Assembly: GCA_035512595.1 (NCBI GenBank)
Contig: DATKDU010000070.1
Coordinates: forward strand, 1 to 13,638
Length of the DNA stretch: 13,638 nt
Direction: 5' to 3'
Origin: DATKDU01 sp035512595
GTDB taxonomy: Bacteria; Planctomycetota; Planctomycetia; Pirellulales; Pirellulaceae
Shown here: positions 1 to 8,900 of the stretch, in pieces
Layout of the letters: each line of letters begins with the position of its first letter
How positions within the stretch are numbered: the first letter of the stretch is position 1
Program-made: the position numbers and the translations under genes
Notes under the pieces: model-generated
What the model was told of the DNA's origin: nothing
The model's input: the letters and a program-made list of their open reading frames with translations, nothing else
Databases searched by the model: none

Positions 1-1800
<1,800 letters not shown>

Positions 1801-1802
1801 GC

Positions 1803-2654
1803 TTATTCCTCGTCCTCAGACGGCTTTTTGAATTCCGTCTGGTTCTGCTTCGTGGATTGGTCCGCCAGCCAGCGCTGAAATTCGGCCGGCTCCTGCACTG
1901 TCAGGCGCCCGCGCATCTTGTAATGCCCCCAGCCGCACAACTCGGCGCAGACAATGTCGTAAATGCCGTTCTTGTTGGCCCGGAACCAGAGGTGCTGGCT
2001 CATCCCCGGCACCACGTCCTGCTTGATTCGCAAATTCGGCAGAAAGAAGCTGTGCAAGACATCCTGGCTCTTGATCCGCAGGACGATCTCTTCCCCTCTG
2101 GGGATGTGCAGCTCGTTGGTAATCTGCACGTCGTCCTCGGTGCCGAGAATGCCATCTTTCCCGGCATAGCGAATCCGCCATTCAAACTGGCGGCCGGTGA
2201 CCTCGGCCAGCGGCGGCTTGTAGGTCACGACGTCGTCGTCGGTGTTCAGGATCTTGTCCGGGCCGGGCAGGCGGCTGAGCTCGGGGCGCTTCAGCTTGGC
2301 GTCGGCCCAGGCGTCCATCTGGTAGATGGCGATGAACAGCAGCGTCCCCGCCGGGACGATCGACCAGACCACCTCCAGCGTGTGGCTGCCGTGGGAGTAC
2401 TTCACCGGCTCGGCATTCTGGGAGGCGTCGTACCGCCACAGGAACCAGAACAGCACCAGGCCCGTGGCGATGAAGATCACGCCGGTGAGATACAAGATGA
2501 AATTGAACAGGCTGTCGATGACGTGGCCGTGGTCGTTGATGTTCTCGGGGAGCCAATGGTTTTGCATCGGCCACCAGTCGGCCATCGCCCACACGAAGCA
2601 GCCGACGCCAAGCACCGGCACCATCAGGAATAACAGGCTCCAAAAACGTCCCAC
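1803..2654 (-). CDS. coxB: Cytochrome c oxidase subunit II with CuA site
   Basis: This 283-residue subunit takes electrons from a cytochrome c or copper carrier at a periplasmic binuclear CuA centre and passes them to subunit I. All CuA ligands are visible: H201 (in DVLHSFFLP), then C236, E238, C240, H244 and M247 in CAELCGWGHYKM. Hydrophobic segments lie at about 5-25 (signal or extra helix), 49-72 and 96-113, so the N-terminus is anchored. No CxxCH is present, so this is not a caa3-type fusion; the neighbouring diheme gene may supply the cytochrome. The start codon is GTG at 2654-2652, chosen because GGAG sits 7 nt upstream and the hydrophobic N-terminus begins at once. Two near-identical acidic motifs (131-142 and 165-176, pattern G-x-D-x-I-L-x-T-x-D-D-V) lie in the linker and the start of the CuA domain, and are not part of the standard core. 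Confidence 0.96.
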   Translation of the reverse strand: MGRFWSLLFLMVPVLGVGCFVWAMADWWPMQNHWLPENINDHGHVIDSLFNFILYLTGVIFIATGLVLFWFLWRYDASQNAEPVKYSHGSHTLEVVWSIVPAGTLLFIAIYQMDAWADAKLKRPELSRLPGPDKILNTDDDVVTYKPPLAEVTGRQFEWRIRYAGKDGILGTEDDVQITNELHIPRGEEIVLRIKSQDVLHSFFLPNLRIKQDVVPGMSQHLWFRANKNGIYDIVCAELCGWGHYKMRGRLTVQEPAEFQRWLADQSTKQNQTEFKKPSEDEE

Positions 2655-2661
2655 AACAAAT

Positions 2662-2665
2662 CTCC
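2662..2665 (-). promoter_or_regulatory. Shine-Dalgarno of coxB, supports GTG start
   Basis: The minus strand reads GGAG here, 7 nt before the GTG at 2654. This decides the start of coxB, since no in-frame ATG lies close by upstream. Confidence 0.7.
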
Positions 2666-2691
2666 GTTGGGAGCAAACCTATCGAGTTGCA

Positions 2692-2769
2692 AATGACCAA
2701 TGACCAAGCCCCAATGACCAATGGGGGCGTTTCTTGGCATTGGTCATTGGTGCTTGGTCATTGGTCATT
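2692..2769. repeat. Heptamer-built palindrome between cytochrome c gene and coxB
   Basis: The arms at 2692-2723 and 2738-2769 are 32 nt each and are reverse complements with one mismatch. The loop is 14 nt (2724-2737). Each arm is made of 7-nt units: AATGACC, AATGACC, AAGCCCC, AATGACC on the left, mirrored as GGTCATT-type units on the right. It fills most of the 134-bp gap between the diheme cytochrome stop and coxB. Transcribed, it would form a very stable hairpin. It has no T-tract, so I do not call it an intrinsic terminator. It could protect or process the mRNA, or it may simply be a dispersed intergenic repeat. Confidence 0.93.
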
Positions 2770-2788
2770 CTTGTAAATCACTTCGCGA

Positions 2789-4009
2789 TCACATTCGTTC
2801 TCTCTGATTCTCCGGCTCCGCCTGCCGCGGATCGCTGATCGATTCATAGGGCAGCGACTCCACATAATTCACCAGGTCCCAAATCTGCTCCGGGGGGAGC
2901 TTGTCGTTCCCCGGCATCGGCGTTCCTTCGATCCCGTTCCGCACGCGCCAATAGATGTCGATCGGCCGCATGCCGCCGCGGTAAATCCCCTGTCGCAGGT
3001 TGCGGGGGCGGATGTTGCGCGGGGGGAGCATCCCCAGCTCGACCCATTCCACAAAGTCTTCCGGCTTGGGGGTCTTGCCGGCGAAATCCTTGACCCACTC
3101 GTCGTAGTCGGTGGTTTGCCCGTCGCCGAGTGCCGAGGGGCCGTGGCAGGAGAAGCAGTTTCCCGCGCCGTAGAACAGCTTCCGGCCATTGGTCCGCGAT
3201 GCGGCAAGCTGCTCGGGGGTCATCTCGGGGCGCTTCTCGATCTCCGTGACCGTCTCCGCCGCACCGAGCCAGCCGCTGGCGACTTCCGAGACCAGGCCGC
3301 GAATCTCTTCGAGCTTTTCCGGCGTCGGCTCCCCCGGAGTGATCAGCCGGTCGTTCTCGTCCAGCTCGGTGAGCTTCATATAGAGCCGCTGCTCGGTCTC
3401 GCCGCGGAAGCTCAGGTATTTCACGTAATGGACCAGCGATTCGATCTCCTGCTCGGGGAGCAGCCGGAAGGAAGGCATCGCCGTCCCGGGAATGCCTTCG
3501 ATCAGGATTGTCTTGAGGTCGTCGTGGGTGGGCCGCTGGCCGATGGGGGTCGATTTGAACTTGAATCGGCCGGGGCGGTAATCGCGCGGATAAGGATTGA
3601 GAAAGATGGCGGTGGGCCCGTTGCCGTCGCCGGTCACGCCGTGGCAGTGGGCGCAGTGCTCGCGATACAGCCCGGTGGGACGCCCCGTTTCATCGCTGCC
3701 GACGGGCCCGGCCGATAACCGCAGCAAATTGATATCGATAACCTGCGAGAGATCGACGTCCGTCAGTTGCGGCAGCGCCGGTTCATCGGGAGTGCCGTAC
3801 AAGGCGACGAGCACGTCGTCCACGTCCTGGCGATATTGCCGGCTGAACGGGTAGATCGGCTGCATCGTCTTGCTATCGACCCCCAGCTCTTTTTCCTGCT
3901 TGCGGGCATAAGTCTCATAGCGGCGGAACTCCGCTACCGGCGCACCGCAGCCGCCGAATGTCACCGCGGCCAGCAGCGCGGCCATCGGCAAAAACCATCG
4001 CTCGTTCAT
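2789..4009 (-). CDS. Diheme cytochrome c lipoprotein
   Basis: This 406-residue exported protein carries two class I cytochrome c modules and is probably an electron carrier between the bc-type complex and the oxidase next to it. Haem motifs are C119-A-H-C-H123 and C285-F-S-C-H289. The likely axial methionines are M178 (in GTAMPSF) and M365 (in GTPMPG), each followed by the usual C-terminal helix (EIESLVHYVKYL, QIWDLVNYVESL). The N-terminus has a short basic start, a hydrophobic stretch and a possible lipobox ending FGGC, so C21 may be lipidated and the protein membrane-tethered. I chose ATG 4009 because it gives a compact signal peptide and has GGGAG about 12 nt upstream. An in-frame ATG at 4045 overlaps the previous gene's stop (TGATG) and would add 12 residues, so translational coupling is possible. 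The oxidase subunit II lacks its own haem domain, which fits this protein being its partner. Confidence 0.93.
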   Translation of the reverse strand: MNERWFLPMAALLAAVTFGGCGAPVAEFRRYETYARKQEKELGVDSKTMQPIYPFSRQYRQDVDDVLVALYGTPDEPALPQLTDVDLSQVIDINLLRLSAGPVGSDETGRPTGLYREHCAHCHGVTGDGNGPTAIFLNPYPRDYRPGRFKFKSTPIGQRPTHDDLKTILIEGIPGTAMPSFRLLPEQEIESLVHYVKYLSFRGETEQRLYMKLTELDENDRLITPGEPTPEKLEEIRGLVSEVASGWLGAAETVTEIEKRPEMTPEQLAASRTNGRKLFYGAGNCFSCHGPSALGDGQTTDYDEWVKDFAGKTPKPEDFVEWVELGMLPPRNIRPRNLRQGIYRGGMRPIDIYWRVRNGIEGTPMPGNDKLPPEQIWDLVNYVESLPYESISDPRQAEPENQRERM

Positions 4010-4044
4010 GGGTAGGCAAGACTCCCTTGGCCGATGCAGTCTCA

Positions 4045-4959
4045 TCACTGCACCGGGATCACAATGTTCATTTCGTGGACTTCGTCGGGCTGAAGTGTGA
4101 CCTTGTATCCCGACCGCGGCCACTTCTCGTCGGTCGATTGACCTCCCGACTGGCGCTTGACCGTCGTGATGAATTTCAGCTTCTCCTGCCAGACCTTGAA
4201 CGCCAGCGGAATGCCGGCCGGGACGTTCTTGATCTCAAACGTGCCGTCCGGCTGGGTCACGGCGAAGTAGGGCGTGTCGCGGATGAGCATCTTGGCCGCC
4301 ATCCAGGGGTGGACGCTGCAATTCACGTCGAACGGCTCCGGCGATTCCTTTCCCGGCACGTAGCCGGTGGAGTCGTTGGCCGCCATATTGACGTTGATCT
4401 TGGCCGAGCCCTTGCCGTCGATGTTCGTGTTGTGCCCGATCGGATCGCTGTTCTTCAGGACGATCGCGTTGGTCGTGCGGGCCGCGAACAGGTGCGTCAG
4501 GAAGATGCACTCCTTCTGATCGAACACGAGCTGCGCCGTCTTCGTCGCGTCGTAATCGGGGTGGATGAAGGCCGGATCGTCGAGCGGAATCTTCGTCGTC
4601 AGGTAGATCGCCACGTCCTTGATCCCGCCGCTTTGGTCCACGACCAGCTCTTCGCTGAGCACCTGCCGGCCGCCGGGCGCACAGATCTGCTGGTCCTTGG
4701 TGATCGAGAGGGGGAGGCGAGCGGGTGGAGTCCCTCCGAGCGTGAATTGGCCGCGAATCGTCCCCCAGCCGGTGGGCTGGGCGACCTCGGCGGGTGCCGC
4801 CGTCGCCGACTTCCCCTCGCCGAGCGCCTTGCGGATCGCCACGGCATTGTCCGGGGTGGCGCGCAGTGCGCTGACCTGATTCCGGGGGCAGCCGCTGAAT
4901 AGCGCCACGGCCGCCAGACCCACTAGCGACCTACCGATTCGATCTCGAACTGCGCTCAT
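4045..4959 (-). CDS. Predicted copper-binding lipoprotein, amicyanin-like loop (paralogue 2)
   Basis: This 304-residue protein has a lipoprotein-type signal peptide (hydrophobic 11-22, then FSGC with C24 as candidate lipidated Cys). It shares a full-length pattern with the gene just upstream: an ITKDQ..C segment (C93), IHPDY, a second Cys (C151), SDPIGHN with H176, then C214-S-V-H217-P-W-M220, and a final beta-rich segment of the carboxypeptidase-regulatory-like kind (FEIKNVPAGIPLAFKVW). The Cys-x2-His-x2-Met loop has the spacing of the amicyanin type 1 copper site, with H176 as a plausible fourth ligand, so a blue-copper electron-transfer role is likely but not proven. Two ATGs compete: 4959 has AGGA 8 nt upstream, while 4968 would add three residues. 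The frame stays open further upstream to 5232, but that extension lies inside the neighbouring gene and reads as noise. The stop overlaps an ATG in frame with the next gene. Confidence 0.87.
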   Translation of the reverse strand: MSAVRDRIGRSLVGLAAVALFSGCPRNQVSALRATPDNAVAIRKALGEGKSATAAPAEVAQPTGWGTIRGQFTLGGTPPARLPLSITKDQQICAPGGRQVLSEELVVDQSGGIKDVAIYLTTKIPLDDPAFIHPDYDATKTAQLVFDQKECIFLTHLFAARTTNAIVLKNSDPIGHNTNIDGKGSAKINVNMAANDSTGYVPGKESPEPFDVNCSVHPWMAAKMLIRDTPYFAVTQPDGTFEIKNVPAGIPLAFKVWQEKLKFITTVKRQSGGQSTDEKWPRSGYKVTLQPDEVHEMNIVIPVQ

Positions 4960-4985
4960 GATTGCCATCCTGCGATTGCCGCGGC

Positions 4986-5723
4986 CTACTGAGGAATCGT
5001 CAACGTTCCCTTGTCGTTGTCCCCGGCCTTGATCTCGACGTCCCACTTGCCGCCGCGCTTGAGCGTCTGGCCGGTGATCTGCGTCACGAACCGCGGCTCC
5101 AGCCAGACGGTGAAGGTGTGCTTGCCGACCGGCAGGTTCTTGATCTCCAGCTCCCCCTTCTCGTTGCTGATGCCGGCATATGGATGGTCGAGGATCAACA
5201 GGTGCGCCACCATCCAGGGATGGATGCTGCACGAAATGCCCGACGGGGTCTTCTCGGCCTTGTCGAAGACCTTGGTGATGCTCCCCTTGGAGGGAATCAG
5301 GTCGTTGAACGGCGTATTTTCGAAGAAGTCGGCCTTGGTGTTGTGCCCGATCGGGTCGCTATTGCCGATGATCAGTTTCTGGCCCGTGCGGATGAACGTG
5401 ACGTGCTTCTCGAAGCGGCACTTGGCGTTGTCGATCGTGACTTCCTTTTTGAGCTCGGCTTGGTAGTCGGGGTGGATCTTCGCCGGCTTGGCCTGCAAGT
5501 AGACCACCACGTTGGCCAGCTCGCCCCCTTTGCCGACCGTCAGCCGCTCGTTGACGAGGTTGTGCATTCCACAGAACGCCTGATCCTTGGTGATGTCGAG
5601 CTTCGGCGGCGTGGGCGCTTTGCCACCCAGCAGGAACTTCATCTTCAGGTTTCCCCACTCCTGCGCCGTGGCCGGCGCGGCGGATAGCAGGACCAGTGCC
5701 GCCGTTGCCAATATCTTGTTCAT
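4986..5723 (-). CDS. Predicted periplasmic copper protein, amicyanin-like loop (paralogue 1)
   Basis: This 245-residue protein has a clear Sec signal peptide, hydrophobic at 4-18 with likely cleavage after ATA at residue 20, so it should be soluble in the periplasm. It matches its downstream neighbour throughout: ITKDQ followed by C51, IHPDY, C102, SDPIGHN with H127, then C165-S-I-H168-P-W-M171. The two extra cysteines could form a disulphide. The loop spacing (Cys-x2-His-x2-Met) equals that of amicyanin, and H127 could complete a type 1 copper site. The region after M171 (GELEIKNLPVGKHTFTVW) resembles carboxypeptidase-regulatory-like beta domains. Genes of this general kind are often named after methylamine utilisation, but no such pathway is present here. 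AAGGAG lies 6 nt before the ATG, the best ribosome binding site in the window, which suggests high expression. Only 26 bp separate it from the lipoprotein paralogue. Confidence 0.89.
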   Translation of the reverse strand: MNKILATAALVLLSAAPATAQEWGNLKMKFLLGGKAPTPPKLDITKDQAFCGMHNLVNERLTVGKGGELANVVVYLQAKPAKIHPDYQAELKKEVTIDNAKCRFEKHVTFIRTGQKLIIGNSDPIGHNTKADFFENTPFNDLIPSKGSITKVFDKAEKTPSGISCSIHPWMVAHLLILDHPYAGISNEKGELEIKNLPVGKHTFTVWLEPRFVTQITGQTLKRGGKWDVEIKAGDNDKGTLTIPQ

Positions 5724-5729
5724 CGATTG

Positions 5730-5735
5730 CTCCTT
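5730..5735 (-). promoter_or_regulatory. Strong Shine-Dalgarno of the periplasmic copper protein
   Basis: The minus strand reads AAGGAG, 6 nt before the ATG at 5723. It is the closest match to the consensus of any gene in the window and fixes this start. Confidence 0.8.
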
Positions 5736-5744
5736 GGTGGCCGG

Positions 5745-5766
5745 CCGCGGCAGTTCCTCGCCGCGG
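5745..5766. other. Leader hairpin before the copper-protein genes
   Basis: CCGCGGC at 5745-5751 and GCCGCGG at 5760-5766 form a 7-bp all-GC stem with an 8-nt loop. It ends 10 nt upstream of the AAGGAG site, in the 220-bp gap after the giant cytochrome. No T-tract follows on the minus strand. It may stabilise a processed downstream mRNA or be fortuitous in GC-rich DNA. Confidence 0.45.
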
Positions 5767-5872
5767 TGAGCCGAATGAGTCCACCCCAGCGTCCTGGGAG
5801 CGGATTGAGGCAGGAAAGGCCTGCTGAGTCGCGCCGCAGGCGGTTTGTCAGGGCGGGGTGCGCGACCACTTC

Positions 5873-5878
5873 AGTATA
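5873..5878 (-). promoter_or_regulatory. Weak candidate -10 box upstream of copper-protein genes
   Basis: The minus strand reads TATACT, about 150 nt before the start at 5723, in the only long gap of the block that lacks heptamer repeats. I see no convincing -35 hexamer at the right distance (TGGTCC is the best). An internal promoter is plausible because of the long gap and strong ribosome site, but the motif alone is weak. Confidence 0.25.
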
Positions 5879-5943
5879 GAGTTGTCGCCACTTCCGGACC
5901 ATGACCGAACGCCAGCTTGCCTTTCCTCCCGTGTGGTGTTGGT

Positions 5944-8900
5944 TCAATTGGTTGCCGTTTCCGCCGGGGCTTCCGCGGCGGGAGTCGGGGCCGGGGCCAG
6001 CGCCTTGATGCTGGTGTTCTCCCGGGCAAATTCGTCGTAATTCATGAGCAGATCGACCAAGGCGTCCACCTGCTCGATGCTCGTTCCGTGATACAAATCC
6101 TGGCTGACGCCCCCCTTGTTCGGCGCGCTTGCGACGTATTTCACGTTCACCGGCATCGGCGTGTAGGGGAGAATCATCGCCGGGTTGGCGATCCAGTTGC
6201 GAACGTATTCGGGACGCAGCCGGCGGTACACGTCGGCCAGGTTGGGGGCCATCGCCCGCGCACTTCCTTCGGGGACGAAATCCGCCACGATGTGGCACTG
6301 GGTGCAGTAGTTTTTGTTGACCACGATCTTCATCGCGTCCTTAAACCGCCAGCTTCCCGTGCCCGGGCGAGCATCGGCGGTCGCCTCCACTTCGGGGCGG
6401 GCGCGATACGCCCGCTCCTTCGCCGCGAGCTGCGGCGCTTGCCGCGTGGGGGAGAACTCGTAGGGATAGTCCGCGTTATCGACCGCGGCGAAGTAATTGA
6501 CCAGCGCGGTCGCTTCCGCGGATGACATGTTGAACTTCGGCATCCGCAGGAAGGTCGCCGGGCGAATGGCATACGGCTCCAAGAGGAAGTCGTGCAGCCA
6601 CTGCGACTGGACCTTGCTCCCCTCCCCGATCAGCGGCGGCGGCAGCCAGCCCCAAGCTTCGTTCCCCTTGGCCTGCGGGTTGACCTCCTTTTCCAGCGCC
6701 GTCACCCGCGGCAGCAAGTACCGCGTGAGCAAGCCCCCCGTCGCCGGATAGCGGCTGACGATGTCGCGAGCGGCGACTTGCACCGCCCTCTGGCCGGGCA
6801 GATAGCTCGCGCCGTCGAGGATCGTCGGCTCGTACAAATCGACGAAGAACTTGATCCCCGCTCGGCCATAATCGAGCGTGTCGTCGAGCTCGGTCCCCTC
6901 CTCCTCGTCCATGGCCATCGGCAGGCCGTCGCGGGCGCTGAGTGCCGGCAGCACGCGCAGGCTCGCATGGAGCTTGTTGGCCGTGTCGGGTTCCGCCCCC
7001 CTGGCTAACTCTTCGGGGCCGACGTGCGGCACCAGGAACGGGAAGGTCTCGGTCATGCCCTGCGGGCCAAATGTTTCGGGCGAGTAGCGGATGTTCCAGC
7101 GCTCCGCCTCCAGGACGTGGCAGCCGCCGCAGTTGTACTTCTCCAGCACCTGCTTCCCTTCCACGATTGCCCGCTGGCGCTCGCTCGGGGCATACAGGTA
7201 CTTGCTCCGCGGCGGCTCGGCCACCAGCCCCAGCACGAACGTGATCACCGACTCGCGCTCTTCCGCGCTGAAGGGGAACTGCGGCATTCGCAGCCGCTCG
7301 TTGTACCGCTTGTTCTTCGTCTTCTCGAAGTCGTAGCTGCGCGGCGCGGTCAGCTTCTGATAGATGAAGCCGATCCGGCTCCCGGCTTCGATTTGGTGAT
7401 GGTAGTACTCGGCATCGGCCGGATTTTCCGGCGGAGCGCCTGCGGTCGATGCGTGCTCGCCGTGATCCTCGGCACCGTGCGCGGCACCGTGGCCGTGGTG
7501 CTCCAGGTAGTGGGTGATGTGCTCGAAGGCCAGCTTGGTGGGATCTTTGCGGCCCCAGTCGGCCAGGCCGGTGCCGATCGGCTTGGCGTCCTCGAAGCCG
7601 GGGATGTCGTGGCAGCCGTAGCAGCCGTACTTGGCAATTGTCTTCTTGCCGATGTAGCGGAGTTTTTGATCCTGCGTGAGTTTCTGTCCCTCACGCACAA
7701 TCAGCTCAACCTCCGCGCCCTTCAGTTCCGGCGCCATCGACGGCGGAATGCCATTGACGAGATAGTTTTCTTCGGCCTCTTCCTCAAAGAAGATCTCTTT
7801 CAGGTACTGAAGGGTCAGGTTGTCGAGGTCGTCGGCCACCACATCGGCCGTGGCGGCGGCAATCGGCGTCCAGTCGCCCTTCGACGCGTCGGACAGCAAA
7901 TAGGCGGTGATGTCAGCAGCCGGGTCGGTCTCCGTCCCGTCCGCACCCTGGATCTTGTCGAGGTACAGGTTCGGCATCACCGTGCGGGCGTGATAACGGG
8001 TCGGCTCCTTGATCCAGGCGTAGAGCCACAGCGGGCCGCTCGGATTGCGCGCCGCATCGAACTTGCTGGCGACGGCTGACAGATCCGGCCCCTGCACGAT
8101 GTCCTCCGGCTTGCGGAAGCCAGCCGTGTCGGGAAAATCCTTGTGCGTGTGGCACGCCAGGCAGCCGCGAATCTCAAACTGGGTCTTGCCCGTCTCGGCA
8201 TTCCCCTGGGCCAGCGCCTCCCCGATCTGCTGCCGCTCCTCGTCGGAGAGCGGCATCTTTTGATCGTAGCCGTCCAAGTAGGCCATCACGCCGCGGATTT
8301 CGACCGGCTCCAGCTCATCCGCCGTCTCATGGGCTGGCAGCTTGCCCTCTTGATCCTGGAGGTGATCCCACAGCCCGAAGAACCGCGGCATTCGCGTCGT
8401 CTCGCGAAATCGCTTGGGGTTTTCGATCCAGTCGTAGAGGAATGCCGCGTCGAGCTTGTCGCCGACGAACCGCAGGCTCGGCCCGGTCTTGCGGAGATCG
8501 CCGGGGGCTTCGACGTCCTTGAGCATATTTGCCAGGCGATGTTCGTCGGCGGTGAAGGTCTGGCCGAACTCGCCCGTGGTGTTGGCCTCGTCCTCCATCA
8601 GCAACGAGCGCAGCCCATTGCGGGCGGCGGAGTCTTCCGGATGATCGGTCAGCCGGTCGGCCAATTGCCGCGCCTGATCGAGCTGGGCGAGCTGACCTTC
8701 GATCGCGGCCAGCTTGGGAGCGACGTCCTTGAGCGCCTCGGCCGCTGCCGTTTCGATCGCAGTGGCGTCGGCAATCGTCTTGTCGATCGCCTCCATCTCC
8801 TGGGGTTCGGGGGGGGGCATCGCCATGCCGAGCTGCATTTTCTTTTCTTCCGCTTCCAGGCGCTGGCCGGCGGCGGTCTGCATTTCCTCCTGGATCTCGC

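Noticed and set aside
2692..2769. Rho-independent terminator before coxB
   Set aside because: The palindrome is far longer than a terminator stem, is built of heptamers and is not followed by a T-tract. Ending transcription here would separate coxB from its likely partner.
4046..4123. Upstream extension of the diheme cytochrome to 4123
   Set aside because: It overlaps the end of the preceding gene and puts the signal peptide in mid-chain. The start at 4009, or at most 4045, is better.
4960..5232. Upstream extension of the lipoprotein copper gene to 5232
   Set aside because: The extra residues overlap the neighbouring paralogue in another frame, have no signal-like character, and would bury the lipoprotein signal peptide inside the protein.
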